A stretch of 64,000 nucleotides of DNA from Glaciihabitans arcticus (GCF_004310685.1 NZ_SISG01000001.1:1674001-1738000), one strand, 5' to 3'; counted from the stretch's first letter, positions 27,054-36,196 are shown. The notes: a model not told the origin generated them from the letters alone. Program-made: numbers and translations.

Positions 27054-27085
27054 CTAACTTGTATCAACTGGTTGACACAAGTTAG
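27054..27085. promoter_or_regulatory. 32-bp near-perfect palindrome, probable YtrA-type operator
   Basis: The arms CTAACTTGTATCAAC and GTTGACACAAGTTAG pair with a single mismatch around 2 bp. It lies directly before the membrane-protein start at 27045, where it would overlap the promoter of the membrane protein-GntR operon. Confidence 0.75.
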
Positions 27086-27105
27086 CACGCCGCGATTGAG
27101 AAGCG

Positions 27106-28596
27106 CTAGCCGTTCTGCGGGAACCCGAGGTTGATGCCGCCGTGCGACGGATCGAGCCAACGCGAGGTGATCGCCTTCTGGCGCGTGAAGAAGCGGATCG
27201 CGTCGGGACCGTAAGCCTTGGTGTCGCCGAACAGCGAGTCCTTCCAGCCGCCGAACGAGTAGTAGCCGACGGGCACGGGGATCGGCACGTTGATGCCGAC
27301 CATGCCCACCTGGACCTCGCGCTGGAAGCGGCGGGCCGCTCCCCCGTCGTTGGTGAAGATCGCCGTGCCGTTGCCGTACTGGCTGGAGTTGATGAGTTCG
27401 AGGCCGTCATCGTAGGTCTCGACGCGCACGACACTGAGCACCGGCCCGAAGATCTCGTGCTGGTAGACGTCGCTCGTCGTCGCGACCTTGTCGATCAGCG
27501 TCGGGCCCAGCCAGAAGCCGTCGGACTCGCCGTCGACCTCGATGCCGCGACCGTCGACCACAACGTCGGCGCCGTCCGCGAGGGCGACGTCGATGAAACC
27601 GGCGACCTTGTCACGGTGCTCCTTCGTGATCAGCGGCCCCATGTCGCAGCCGCGGGTTCCGTCGCCGACGGTGAGACCCTCAATGCGCGACTTGATCTTG
27701 GCGATCAGCTCGTCGGCCACCGGTTCGACGGCCACGATGACCGAGATGGCCATGCAGCGCTCGCCCGCGGATCCGAACCCGGCGTTGACGGCCGAATCCG
27801 CGACCAGGTCGAGGTCGGCGTCGGGCAGCACGAGCATGTGGTTCTTCGCTCCGCCGAGCGCCTGGACGCGCTTGCCGTTCTTCGATGCAGTCTCGTAGAT
27901 GTACTTCGCGATCGGCGTGGATCCCACGAACGAGATTGAGGCGACGTCGGGGTGCTCGAGCAGGGCGTCCACCGACTCCTTGTCGCCGTGCACGACGTTG
28001 AAGACGCCGTCGGGCAGGCCTGCCTCCTTGAGCAGCTTGGCCATCCAGATGGCGGCGCTCGGGTCCTTCTCGCTCGGCTTCAGCACCACGGTATTGCCCG
28101 CCGCGATCGCGATCGGGAAGAACCACAGCGGAACCATGGCCGGGAAGTTGAAGGGGCTGATGATGCCGACCACGCCGAGCGGCTGGTTGATCGAATAGAC
28201 GTCGACGCCGGTCGACACGTTCTCGCTGTACTCGCCCTTTGCCAGGTGCGGGATGCCGGTCGCGAACTCGACGACCTCGAGGCCTCTCGCCACCTCACCG
28301 AGCGCATCGGACGTGACCTTGCCGTGCTCGTTGGTGAGGATCGCGGCGACCTCCTCCTTGCGGGCGTTCAGCAGCTCGCGGAAGGTGAACAGCACGCCCT
28401 GGCGCTTGTTCCAGCTGGCTCCGGCCCACTCGGGGAACGCGGCCTTCGCGGCCTGGACCGCGGAGTCGACGTCGCCCGTGGTGGCGAGGCGCACCTCGCG
28501 CTGCACAACGCCGCGCGCGGGGTTGTAGACGGGTGCCGTTCGGGTCGATTCGCCCGCAAACGGAGCGCCATTAAGCCAGTGGTCGAGGATATCCAT
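27106..28596 (-). CDS. mmsA: Methylmalonate-semialdehyde dehydrogenase (CoA-acylating)
   Basis: It converts methylmalonate semialdehyde or malonate semialdehyde to propionyl- or acetyl-CoA with NAD+ in valine or inositol catabolism. The 496 residues include the aldehyde dehydrogenase catalytic Cys in 'GSAGERCMAIS', which is the MMSDH-type sequence context, and the NAD-binding 'ISFVGSTPIAKYIYE'. Its own leaderless promoter (TAGGCT, 6 nt before ATG) suggests single-gene expression; no other valine or inositol genes adjoin it. Confidence 0.93.
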   Translation of the reverse strand: MDILDHWLNGAPFAGESTRTAPVYNPARGVVQREVRLATTGDVDSAVQAAKAAFPEWAGASWNKRQGVLFTFRELLNARKEEVAAILTNEHGKVTSDALGEVARGLEVVEFATGIPHLAKGEYSENVSTGVDVYSINQPLGVVGIISPFNFPAMVPLWFFPIAIAAGNTVVLKPSEKDPSAAIWMAKLLKEAGLPDGVFNVVHGDKESVDALLEHPDVASISFVGSTPIAKYIYETASKNGKRVQALGGAKNHMLVLPDADLDLVADSAVNAGFGSAGERCMAISVIVAVEPVADELIAKIKSRIEGLTVGDGTRGCDMGPLITKEHRDKVAGFIDVALADGADVVVDGRGIEVDGESDGFWLGPTLIDKVATTSDVYQHEIFGPVLSVVRVETYDDGLELINSSQYGNGTAIFTNDGGAARRFQREVQVGMVGINVPIPVPVGYYSFGGWKDSLFGDTKAYGPDAIRFFTRQKAITSRWLDPSHGGINLGFPQNG

Positions 28597-28602
28597 GGGG
28601 CC

Positions 28603-28608
28603 AGCCTA
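28603..28608 (-). promoter_or_regulatory. -10 box of leaderless mmsA
   Basis: TAGGCT, 6 nt before the ATG at 28596. Confidence 0.5.
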
Positions 28609-28639
28609 GATTGTCCGGGGCCACTGTCACACTGGAGCC

Positions 28640-29932
28640 ATGGACCCCATTGTCGCCCTGCTTCTCGGACTGCTCGTCGGTGTGATCCTCGGCGGCTTCA
28701 TCGGCCTCCTGCTGGCCCGCACGAGACGTGCCGCAGCCGACCCCGCGTTGCTCGAGGCACGCCATGCAGCGGTCGTCGCGGAGATCCGCTCCGAGGAGTC
28801 ATCGCACCGCTCGCAGCTCTCGGCCGAGCTGGCCGCGCTGCAGGCCACGGCCGCCGGCCTGCGCGAGCAGATCGGCATCCAGCAGCAGCAGTACAGCGAG
28901 TTCGCCGAGCGCAGCAGGTCGGAGCAGCTCGCCGTGACCGAGCGTGAGCGGGCTGAGAGCAAGGTGCTGCAGGCACTCACCCCCGTGCAGGAGACGCTGC
29001 GCACCATGCAGCAGAAGGTGACCGACCTCGAGGCCCAGCGCGCGGTGCAGCACGGCGAGATCTCGCAGCAGCTGCGCAGCGCCACCGAGAGCGAGGAGCG
29101 CCTGCGCAGTACCGCGGAATCCCTCGCCTCGGCGCTGCGTAACAACAGCACGCGCGGCGTGTGGGGCGAGACCCAGCTGCGCAATGTCGTGCAGGCCGCC
29201 GGGCTCATCGAGCGGGTCGACTTCTCGGTGCAGTCGTCCATCCATTCCGACGCGGGTGCCGGGCGTCCAGACATGGTCATTCATCTCCCGGGCGGCAAGA
29301 ACATCGCCGTCGACGCGAAGGTGCCGTTCGCGGCCTACCTCGAAGCCAGCGCGATCGCGGTCACGGCAACGGGCGAGGAGGGTGCGCGGCGTGAGGCGTT
29401 CCTGAAACAGCACGTCCGCGCCGTGAGGGCGCACATCGATGCGCTCGCCAGCAAGGCGTACTGGGCGGGGCTCGAGGCGTCACCCGAGCTGGTGATCGCG
29501 TTCATCCCGAGCGAGTCGCTCGTTGCATCCGCCATGGAAGCCGACCCCGGCATCATGGACTACGCGTTCTCGAAGCGCGTGGCGCTGGCCTCGCCGGTCA
29601 CGCTCTGGTCGGTGCTCAAGACCGTCGCCTTCTCCTGGCAGCAAGACGTTCTGACCGAAGACGCGAAACAGCTCTTCGACCTCAGCAAAGACCTGTACTC
29701 ACGGCTCTCAACGCTCTCCGAGCACGCGGATAAACTGCGCCGCTCGATCGACTCGACGGTGTCGAGCTATAACCAGTTCGCCAACTCGCTCGAGACGCGT
29801 GTGCTGGTCACCGCCCGCAAGCTGAACGCCCTCGACGAGTCGAAGGTGCTGGGCGAGGCGACGCTCATCGAGTCGAGCGCGAAGCAGCTGACCGCCGTCG
29901 AGCTCGAGCTGCCCGAGGAGCGCAGCGCTTAG
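28640..29932 (+). CDS. rmuC: DNA recombination protein RmuC
   Basis: A 430-residue protein that limits DNA inversions in E. coli. It has an N-terminal membrane anchor (about 4-26), a long coiled coil (about 30-150) and the RmuC nuclease-like domain with 'GVWGETQLRNVVQAAGL', 'DMVIHLPGGKNIAVDAKVPFAAYLEA' and 'VIAFIPSE'. The order is standard. CACACT 6 nt before the ATG is a weak leaderless -10; CTGGAG is also close. Confidence 0.92.
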   Translation: MDPIVALLLGLLVGVILGGFIGLLLARTRRAAADPALLEARHAAVVAEIRSEESSHRSQLSAELAALQATAAGLREQIGIQQQQYSEFAERSRSEQLAVTERERAESKVLQALTPVQETLRTMQQKVTDLEAQRAVQHGEISQQLRSATESEERLRSTAESLASALRNNSTRGVWGETQLRNVVQAAGLIERVDFSVQSSIHSDAGAGRPDMVIHLPGGKNIAVDAKVPFAAYLEASAIAVTATGEEGARREAFLKQHVRAVRAHIDALASKAYWAGLEASPELVIAFIPSESLVASAMEADPGIMDYAFSKRVALASPVTLWSVLKTVAFSWQQDVLTEDAKQLFDLSKDLYSRLSTLSEHADKLRRSIDSTVSSYNQFANSLETRVLVTARKLNALDESKVLGEATLIESSAKQLTAVELELPEERSA

Positions 29933-29949
29933 CTCGCCAGGGAGACACC

Positions 29950-30019
29950 CCAACCATCTGGTCGTTTGTTGGCCAGGATGCCGTTCGAACGGCCCGATCA
30001 CCAACAAATGGCGGGTTGG
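29950..30019. repeat. Nested inverted repeats between rmuC and glpX
   Basis: Outer arms CCAACC (29950-29955) and TTTGTTGG (29965-29972) are mirrored by CCAACAAA (30001-30008) and GGTTGG (30014-30019). At the centre is the perfect 14-bp palindrome GCCGTTCGAACGGC (29980-29993). The convergent position suggests a bidirectional terminator, though no T-run is present. Confidence 0.6.
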
Positions 30020-30134
30020 TCACACCTTCGCAAACAACGCGGCGTTTTGCCAACCGCGCGCCCCGGCGCAACTCCGCGCGGTTAGCAGAAACCCGCGCGG
30101 ATGCCCTGCCGCCCCGAACCGGCGCGGATGGGCC

Positions 30135-31121
30135 CTAGGCCCAGAGTTCGGCGACGTGGTCGGCAGCGACGCGACGTATGGTGCCGGAGCGACCGCGCAG
30201 CACGATGCTCTCGGTGCGGATGATCGGCCCGAGTCGACGCACGCCGCTCACGAGCTCGCCATCGGTCACGCCGGTGGCGACGAAGTAGGTGTTGTCGCTG
30301 CGTACGAGGTCACTCGCCTCGTAGACGTGGTCGAAGATCAGGCCGGCGTCGAGACCCTTCTGTCTCTCCTCATCGGTCTTCGGATGCAGACGGCCCTGGA
30401 TGAACCCACCGAGTGCCTTGATGGCACAGGCCGTCGCGACTCCTTCGGGGCTGCCGCCTGTTCCGACGCACATGTCGATGCGCGAACCGTACATGGCCGC
30501 GTTGATGCCTCCGGCGACATCGCCGTCGAGCATCAGGCGGGTCTTGGCACCGGCGGCGTGGATCTCTTCAATGAGTCCGACGTGCCGCGGGCGGTCGAGC
30601 ACGGCGACGACGATCTCGCCGATCGGCTTGTCCTTCGCCTTCGCTAGGGCCGCGATGTTGACGTCGATGGGCTGGCGGATGTCGATGACCCCGATGCCTT
30701 CGGCTCCGGTGACGATCTTGTCCATGTAGAAGACGGACGACGCGTCGAGCATCGAACCGCGATCGGCGACGGCGATCATGCTGAGGGCGTTCTGGCGTCC
30801 GGCCGCGGTGAGCGAGGTGCCGTCGATGGGGTCGACGGCGATGTCGGCTGCTGGTCCGTTGCCGTTGCCGACGTGCTCGCCGTTGAAGAGCATCGGCGCC
30901 TTGTCCTTCTCGCCCTCGCCGATGACGACGACGCCGTCGAAGTTGACGGTTCCGAGGAACTTGCGCATGGCATCCACTGCCGCGCCGTCGGCGGCGAGCT
31001 TGTCGCCGCGCCCGATGAACGGCTGCGCGCGAATGGCTGCAGCCTCGGTCGCCCGCACGAGCTCCATGCCGAGGTTGCGATCGGGGTGCAGGTAGAGAGT
31101 GCCGGTTTCAGGGTTCACCAC
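30135..31121 (-). CDS. glpX: Class II fructose-1,6-bisphosphatase
   Basis: It hydrolyses fructose 1,6-bisphosphate to fructose 6-phosphate, the main gluconeogenic FBPase of actinobacteria. 328 residues (E. coli GlpX 336), with the metal and phosphate motif 'VDPIDGTSLTAAGR' (D97, D100) and 'VIGEGEKDKAPML'. The start is GTG at 31121 with AAAGGA upstream. In many actinobacteria glpX sits beside fumC and DUF4245; here it is about 12 kb away, next to the sugar-acid-type operon. Confidence 0.95.
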   Translation of the reverse strand: MVNPETGTLYLHPDRNLGMELVRATEAAAIRAQPFIGRGDKLAADGAAVDAMRKFLGTVNFDGVVVIGEGEKDKAPMLFNGEHVGNGNGPAADIAVDPIDGTSLTAAGRQNALSMIAVADRGSMLDASSVFYMDKIVTGAEGIGVIDIRQPIDVNIAALAKAKDKPIGEIVVAVLDRPRHVGLIEEIHAAGAKTRLMLDGDVAGGINAAMYGSRIDMCVGTGGSPEGVATACAIKALGGFIQGRLHPKTDEERQKGLDAGLIFDHVYEASDLVRSDNTYFVATGVTDGELVSGVRRLGPIIRTESIVLRGRSGTIRRVAADHVAELWA

Positions 31122-31162
31122 GGTGTCCTTTGGATTCAGGGATTCTGTTGCGCCGTGGTGGG

Positions 31163-31178
31163 GGTTTCGGGGGAAACC
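31163..31178 (-). terminator. Short hairpin after the DUF1537 kinase gene
   Basis: GGTTTC and GAAACC arms flank a 4-nt G-rich loop about 20 nt after the kinase stop. No T-run; weak. Confidence 0.3.
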
Positions 31179-31197
31179 GACGCTCTACAACTGTAGT

Positions 31198-32439
31198 TCA
31201 CCGGCCCAGCGCGGCAAGGACTGTGACGAGGGCATCGGGCTCTCCCACGTTGCCGGGCACCACCACGTAGAGCCGGTCGCGGCCATCGATGGCCCGCAGC
31301 CTCCAGACGGAGACCCCGGCGATGACCTGTCCGAGCACCTCGGCGCGCTTCGCCCCGATGCCGATGCGGGCGACGTCGGCCGACGTGATGCCGCCCTTGG
31401 AGACGACGATCTCGACGGAGGGCAGCAGCGCCCGAACCGACGACGTGAGTGCCTCCATCACGAGGCGGCCGTGGTCGAGGGTGTTGTGCTCGAGGGAACG
31501 CTCGCGCTCGGTCGTGACGACGGCGAGGCCGCGCGCCGCGACATCCCGCGCTGCGGTTTCAGCGATGGCGAGTCCGGTCGCAGCCGGGTTCTCAAAGGCA
31601 TCAGCGGTCGGGATGACCGTGGCCGCCCCGTACTGTGCGGCAACGAGTTCGAGCTGCGCCGTTGCTCCCGCCGTGTGCGAGCCGCAGACGAGCAGGGTCG
31701 GAACCGGGGTCGGCACCAGTGGCACGGACAGCAGTCCCGTGCTCTCGACACCGGCAAGCGCGGCGGCGAGCGGCGAGGCCGAGCGCACGACGATGTTCGC
31801 ACCGCGGGCCCGTGCCGCCTCAACGCCGCGGGCGATCAGGCGCACGTCGTCGTTGGTGACGGCGTCGGGTACAACGACGGTGCCGGGCAGGGCGGCGACG
31901 AGCACGTCTTCCACTCCCCCGGCGCGCACGCATTCGATCGGCATCGAGGAGGCCTTGCGGCCCGACTTCTCGAGCACGTAGTCGACGAGCACGGCCGTGG
32001 AGAACGGGAACACCGGGTCGTCGGCGAACTCGGTAAGGTGGGCGGCCACGCGCTCGGAGCCCTGGCGCACGTAGTGCACCCCGCCCTCGGTGGTGCGCCC
32101 GCCGTCGGGGAATGCGGGAACGAAGAGGATGATCGACTCCTCGTCGGCGAAGACGAGGGTCTCGGTGAAGACGTGGCCGCGCAGGGTGGAGTCGCCGCGC
32201 AGCACGAACTGGATGGGTTCGCCGATAGCCCCAGCGGCCTCCTCGGCGTCGGCGCGGATCGAGCGCATCAGCGCGATTGCCTCGTGCTCGGGGATCGCCC
32301 GCGAGTTGGTGAGCAGGTAGACGCTGTCGGCCTCGGTGAGCGCTTCGGCGATGAGGGTCGCGCTGCTCTCCAGCAGCACGATGACTCCACTCGCGGACTG
32401 CGTGCCCGTGGGGTCGTCATCCAGAACAATCGTCTTCAT
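31198..32439 (-). CDS. Four-carbon acid sugar kinase family protein (DUF1537)
   Basis: A 413-residue kinase of the OtnK/DtnK/LtnK family, members of which phosphorylate four-carbon (and some longer) keto-sugar acids with ATP. The N-terminal domain starts 'IVLDDDPTGTQSA' (D7-D9) with 'LRGDSTLRGHVFTE', and the nucleotide-binding C-terminal domain has 'VVSKGGITSADVARIGIGAKRAEV'. ATG 32439 is used because GAGGAA lies upstream; longer readings cover the transporter gene. It is the last gene of a four-gene operon; the substrate is unknown. Confidence 0.88.
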   Translation of the reverse strand: MKTIVLDDDPTGTQSASGVIVLLESSATLIAEALTEADSVYLLTNSRAIPEHEAIALMRSIRADAEEAAGAIGEPIQFVLRGDSTLRGHVFTETLVFADEESIILFVPAFPDGGRTTEGGVHYVRQGSERVAAHLTEFADDPVFPFSTAVLVDYVLEKSGRKASSMPIECVRAGGVEDVLVAALPGTVVVPDAVTNDDVRLIARGVEAARARGANIVVRSASPLAAALAGVESTGLLSVPLVPTPVPTLLVCGSHTAGATAQLELVAAQYGAATVIPTADAFENPAATGLAIAETAARDVAARGLAVVTTERERSLEHNTLDHGRLVMEALTSSVRALLPSVEIVVSKGGITSADVARIGIGAKRAEVLGQVIAGVSVWRLRAIDGRDRLYVVVPGNVGEPDALVTVLAALGR

Positions 32440-32501
32440 GGCGGGTTCCTCTAGATTTTGGATACCGGGGGCGACCGAAGCCGCCCCCGGTACGGGGTGA
32501 A

Positions 32502-33833
32502 CTACTTGCCGGCGATGATCGCGTCGACCTCGGCGCGCTGCTTCTTGCCCCAGGTCTCGCGGGTGAGAAGCGCGGCGATGAGGCCGATCGCACCACAGCC
32601 CATGTAGACCAGTGCGACACCGCCCCAGCCGAGCGGGATGGCGACGGCTGTCGCGATCAGCGGGATGAAGCCGGAGATGGCAGCCGAGAACTGGTAGCCG
32701 AGCGACGCACCCGAGTTGCGGGTCGCGGTCGGGAACAGCTCGGAGAACCACGCGCCCTGCGTGCCGGCCAGCGAGTCGTGGATGAGCGTGAGGCCGATGA
32801 TGTAGGCGATCACGATGAGCACGGCGCTGCCGGTGTTGACCAGCCCGAACAGCGGGAAGCCGAACAGGATCAGGGCGGAGGTACCGATGATGTAGACCGG
32901 TTTGCGACCGACCTTGTCACCGAGGTGACCGAACAGGATGGTCGCAGCGACACCGAGGGTCGCGGCGATCACGAGGCCTGTGAGGGCTACCGAGCGGTCG
33001 GCAATGGGTTCGTCGCCGCCCGAGATGTACGACAGCAGGTAGGTGACAATCACGTAGAAACCACCGGACTCGGCAAGACGCAGGCCGATCGCGCGGAGCA
33101 CGTTGCGCCAGTCGCTCTTGATCACCGAGAGGATCGGGTTCTTCTCGAGCTCGCCGGCGGCCTTGGCCTCTTCGAACTCGGGCGACTCGCTGACCTTCAG
33201 GCGGATGATGAGACCCGCGACGATGAGCACGGCACTCAGCAGGAACGGAAGGCGCCAGGCCAGCTCGTTGTCGAGACCGACCGAGAACAGGAACACGATG
33301 TTCGCCAGCAGCAGTCCCAGCGGAACGCCGGCCTGCGGGATACCCGTGTACTTGCCGCGCTTCTTCCACGGTGCGTGCTCGAACGTCATCAGGATGGCGC
33401 CACCCCACTCGGCACCGAAGGCGAGGCCCTGAATGACGCGGATCAGCGTGAGCAGGATGGGCGCCCAGACACCGATCTGCGCGTAGGTCGGCAGGAAGCC
33501 GATGAGTACCGTCGCGAAGCCCATGATGAGCAGCGCGCCGACGAGTACCGGCTTGCGGCCGTACTTGTCGCCGAGGTAGCCGCCGATGATGCCGCCGAGC
33601 GGGCGCATCGCGAAGCCGATACCGAAGGTCAGGAAGCCGAGCAGCACGCCGACGACCGGGTCCTCGGCGTTGAAGAACGCGTCACCGAAGTAGAGCGCCG
33701 CTGCCGTGCCGTAGGCGAGGAAGTCGTAGTTCTCGATCGTGGTGCCGACGGCACTGCCGATCGCTGTCTTCAGCTTGTCGGGAGAGCCGTCCTTGGCCCT
33801 CGTTGCCGCCGAAGCGGGTGTGGTGGTGGTCAT
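32502..33833 (-). CDS. MFS transporter, metabolite:H+ symporter (MHS) type
   Basis: A 443-residue transporter with 12 predicted helices. 'AIGSAVGTTIENYDFLAYGTAA' and 'GIGFAMRPLGGIIGGYLGDKYGRKPVL' are typical of the MHS subfamily (shikimate, proline/betaine and organic-acid carriers). ATG 33833 has AGGAG upstream. Its position between a regulator and a sugar-acid kinase suggests it imports the organic acid that this operon degrades. Confidence 0.88.
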   Translation of the reverse strand: MTTTTPASAATRAKDGSPDKLKTAIGSAVGTTIENYDFLAYGTAAALYFGDAFFNAEDPVVGVLLGFLTFGIGFAMRPLGGIIGGYLGDKYGRKPVLVGALLIMGFATVLIGFLPTYAQIGVWAPILLTLIRVIQGLAFGAEWGGAILMTFEHAPWKKRGKYTGIPQAGVPLGLLLANIVFLFSVGLDNELAWRLPFLLSAVLIVAGLIIRLKVSESPEFEEAKAAGELEKNPILSVIKSDWRNVLRAIGLRLAESGGFYVIVTYLLSYISGGDEPIADRSVALTGLVIAATLGVAATILFGHLGDKVGRKPVYIIGTSALILFGFPLFGLVNTGSAVLIVIAYIIGLTLIHDSLAGTQGAWFSELFPTATRNSGASLGYQFSAAISGFIPLIATAVAIPLGWGGVALVYMGCGAIGLIAALLTRETWGKKQRAEVDAIIAGK

Positions 33834-33894
33834 CTGGTCTATCTCCTTTGATAATCCGCGGGGGACTCCGGATGACCTCCGGTAGATGCCGGGG

Positions 33895-34638
33895 TTATCC
33901 GGTGGGGTAGGTCCCGCCGACGTTGCCTGTTTTGTAGAAGTCGTGAATGTGGAGACTGACGAAGCGGGCTGCTTCGGTCGCGTCTCGTTTTTTGATGGAT
34001 TCCAGGATGGTGCGGTGCTCGTGCCTGACGACCTGTGCTGTTGCACGCCAGTCCGCGAGCCCCTCATACGCTTCGATCATCTGGCGGTTGATGGCCGTTC
34101 GAAGGGATCCCATGAGGTGTGAGGTGAGGGCGTTCCCCGTCGATTCCGCGATCCGAACGTGGAAGGCGGTGTCGAGGCGGTTGAACTCCTTGGTTTCGAT
34201 GAGCGGGTCATCCATCAGGTCGAGGATTTCCGCGAGCTCAGCGTGGTCGGCGTCGGTTGACCTATAGGCGGCCTCCGAACAGGACCAGGTCTCGAGCGCC
34301 ACGCGGGTCTCGAGCACGTCGGTCGCGCTGAAGTGACCCAGCGCAAGCTGGAGCTTGAGAAGGTTCACAAACCCGGGTCCGGGGGTGCCGACGAGCATCG
34401 CTCCGCCGTCCGCTCCTCCGCCTCGGCGAATGTCCACCACGCCGAGCGCTTCGAGCACCCGCAGCGATTCCCGCAGCGAGGGCCGGGACACACCGAGCAG
34501 CTGGGCGAGATCCCTCTCGCTCGGCAGGTGATCGCCCGCCTTCAGCCGCCCATCGAGGATGCGTTCCTCGATCTGCGACATGACCTGCTCGTACGTGCGA
34601 AGTCTCTGGACGGGTTCCCATCCCTCTGCGGTCGTCAC
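33895..34638 (-). CDS. FadR-type GntR transcriptional regulator
   Basis: A 247-residue regulator with an N-terminal GntR winged helix ('SQIEERILDGRLKAGDHLPSERDLAQLLGVSRPSLRESLRVLEALGVV') and a helical FCD ligand-binding domain with the metal-coordinating Asp and His of 'DTAFHVRIAEST' and downstream His residues. FadR/FCD proteins bind TGGTnnnACCA sites; a perfect one lies at the operon head, about 1.5 kb upstream. GTG start at 34638. Likely represses the operon until a sugar acid binds. Confidence 0.9.
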   Translation of the reverse strand: MTTAEGWEPVQRLRTYEQVMSQIEERILDGRLKAGDHLPSERDLAQLLGVSRPSLRESLRVLEALGVVDIRRGGGADGGAMLVGTPGPGFVNLLKLQLALGHFSATDVLETRVALETWSCSEAAYRSTDADHAELAEILDLMDDPLIETKEFNRLDTAFHVRIAESTGNALTSHLMGSLRTAINRQMIEAYEGLADWRATAQVVRHEHRTILESIKKRDATEAARFVSLHIHDFYKTGNVGGTYPTG

Positions 34639-34724
34639 CGTGCATGCACCCCTTGGCCGAAACCGAACTCAGGCAATCTGCCCCTGCACCGTTCATCCTA
34701 GGTTCCCTCGTGTCTCGGGAAGGA

Positions 34725-36095
34725 TCAGGCCGCTGAAGTGGCTTCGGCGTTGTGCTCGGCACGGAACTCTGCTTCGAGCTCGCGGCGGAACTTGACCGCG
34801 AGCTGGCTCTCGTCGAGCTCCACGTCGTTCCAGGACACCGTGGTGTCCTTGGGCACATCGCGGATCAGCTTGGCGCCGTGCGCGAGTCCGAGCGGCAGTG
34901 CCTCGCGCTCGAGCGACATGGACGCGGGTGCGAGCTTGCCGAACACCGTGTAGCCGCCCTCACCGTCGAGAGTGTCGCCTGCCTTGAGGTCCTTCTTGGA
35001 CGTCGTGACGACGTCTCCGCGGAAGCCGGTCGGCGTTCCGGTGGCCTCGCCCCGCAGCACAGCGGCCGCGATCGAGACATTCAGCTCGAGTCCGATCATG
35101 TGGTACGGACGGTACAGCGAGCCATAGCGACCGGAGTCGTCGGTCTGCACGCCGTACTCGGCGAAGCACTGCACGGCGTAGTCGGTGGTGGCCTCGAAGG
35201 TCACATAGACACCCCAGCGCAGGTCGCGCTCGACCTGCGAGCCGTCACGGTTGAGGCTCGAGATGAGCTCGACGGTGCCGCGACGCGAGAGCGTGCCGCC
35301 CTTCGACTTCTCCTTGAGCATCTGCGGAAGGTCATCCACACCGACGGGCGTGAAGTTGAGTCCCTCGTCCTGCGGGGTGAGGCCGGTGCCGTTGGCGACG
35401 GCAGCCATCTCGATCGCGGACTTGGTGCCGTCGAGGAAGGAGTTGAACATCTTCGGGTTGTAGTCACCCGAGGCGAGCTGCTCCTCGGTGAAGCCGTAGT
35501 AGTCCCAGACGGTGTCAGGGGTGGAGTAGTTGTACTCGGGCAGGTACTTCGTGCCCTTGCCCGCGGCGACGACGTCGAAGCCGACGGTGCGGCACCAGTC
35601 GACGAGCTCGCAGATGAGGGCGGGTTGGTCGCCGTACGCCATGGCGTAGATGACGCCGGCGGCCTGGGCACGACGCTGCAGCAGCGGTCCGACCATGCAA
35701 TCGGCCTCGACGTTGACCATGATGACGTGCTTGCCGTGGTCGATCGCCTTGACCGCGTGGTACGTGCCGATGAGCGGGTTTCCGGTGATCTCGAGGATCA
35801 CCTCGATCTCGTCGAGCTCGATGAGCTTATCCGAGCTCTCGGTGAGGTAGGTGCTGCCGTTGCGAAGGGCGTCCTCGAATGAGGCTGCCGCGTACCGCTC
35901 CTGCGGCCAGCCGGTGCGGTGCATGGCCTCGCGGGCCTTGGGGAGGTTGATGTCGGCGACACCCACAACGTGAATGCCTTTTGAGCCGAGTGCCTGTGTG
36001 AGGAACATCGAGGCGAACTTGCCGGCGCCGATGACCCCGACGCGGATGGGGCCGGCCTCTGCGGTGCGCTTTTCCAGCAGCGAGAACAGGTTCAT
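34725..36095 (-). CDS. NAD(P)-dependent oxidoreductase with SAF domain
   Basis: A 456-residue two-part enzyme. The N-terminus is a Rossmann fold ('IRVGVIGAGKFASM', residues 17-30) related to homoserine dehydrogenase-type folds; the C-terminus carries a SAF domain ('KDLKAGDTLDGEGGYTVFGKL', 'LPLGLAHGAKLIRDVPKDTTVSWNDV'). Proteins of this type are often named FlgA-like or homoserine-dehydrogenase-like but accompany sugar-acid catabolic genes. It is the first gene of the operon, with AAAGGAG before ATG 36095, so it probably catalyses the first oxidation or isomerisation step. Confidence 0.8.
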   Translation of the reverse strand: MNLFSLLEKRTAEAGPIRVGVIGAGKFASMFLTQALGSKGIHVVGVADINLPKAREAMHRTGWPQERYAAASFEDALRNGSTYLTESSDKLIELDEIEVILEITGNPLIGTYHAVKAIDHGKHVIMVNVEADCMVGPLLQRRAQAAGVIYAMAYGDQPALICELVDWCRTVGFDVVAAGKGTKYLPEYNYSTPDTVWDYYGFTEEQLASGDYNPKMFNSFLDGTKSAIEMAAVANGTGLTPQDEGLNFTPVGVDDLPQMLKEKSKGGTLSRRGTVELISSLNRDGSQVERDLRWGVYVTFEATTDYAVQCFAEYGVQTDDSGRYGSLYRPYHMIGLELNVSIAAAVLRGEATGTPTGFRGDVVTTSKKDLKAGDTLDGEGGYTVFGKLAPASMSLEREALPLGLAHGAKLIRDVPKDTTVSWNDVELDESQLAVKFRRELEAEFRAEHNAEATSAA

Positions 36096-36141
36096 GCGAA
36101 CTACTCCTTTGTAGGCCTTCACAGCCAGTAGTGAAAAATAG

Positions 36142-36156
36142 GATGGTCAGACCATC
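36142..36156. promoter_or_regulatory. FadR-type operator, perfect 7-1-7 palindrome
   Basis: GATGGTC-A-GACCATC is a perfect inverted repeat containing TGGTnnnACCA, the FadR-family site. It lies 12 bp downstream of the -10 of the oxidoreductase promoter, at the expected transcription start. A half site GATGGT repeats next to the -10. Confidence 0.75.
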
Positions 36157-36168
36157 TACTTGTGAATA

Positions 36169-36196
36169 GTTTTACCATCTACTCTGACTTTGTCAA
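36169..36196 (-). promoter_or_regulatory. Promoter of the SAF oxidoreductase operon
   Basis: TTGACA (36196-36191) and TAAAAC (36174-36169) with a 16-nt spacer on the minus strand. The palindromic operator lies just downstream. The same bases read TTGTCA on the other strand, towards the aldolase gene. Confidence 0.55.
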
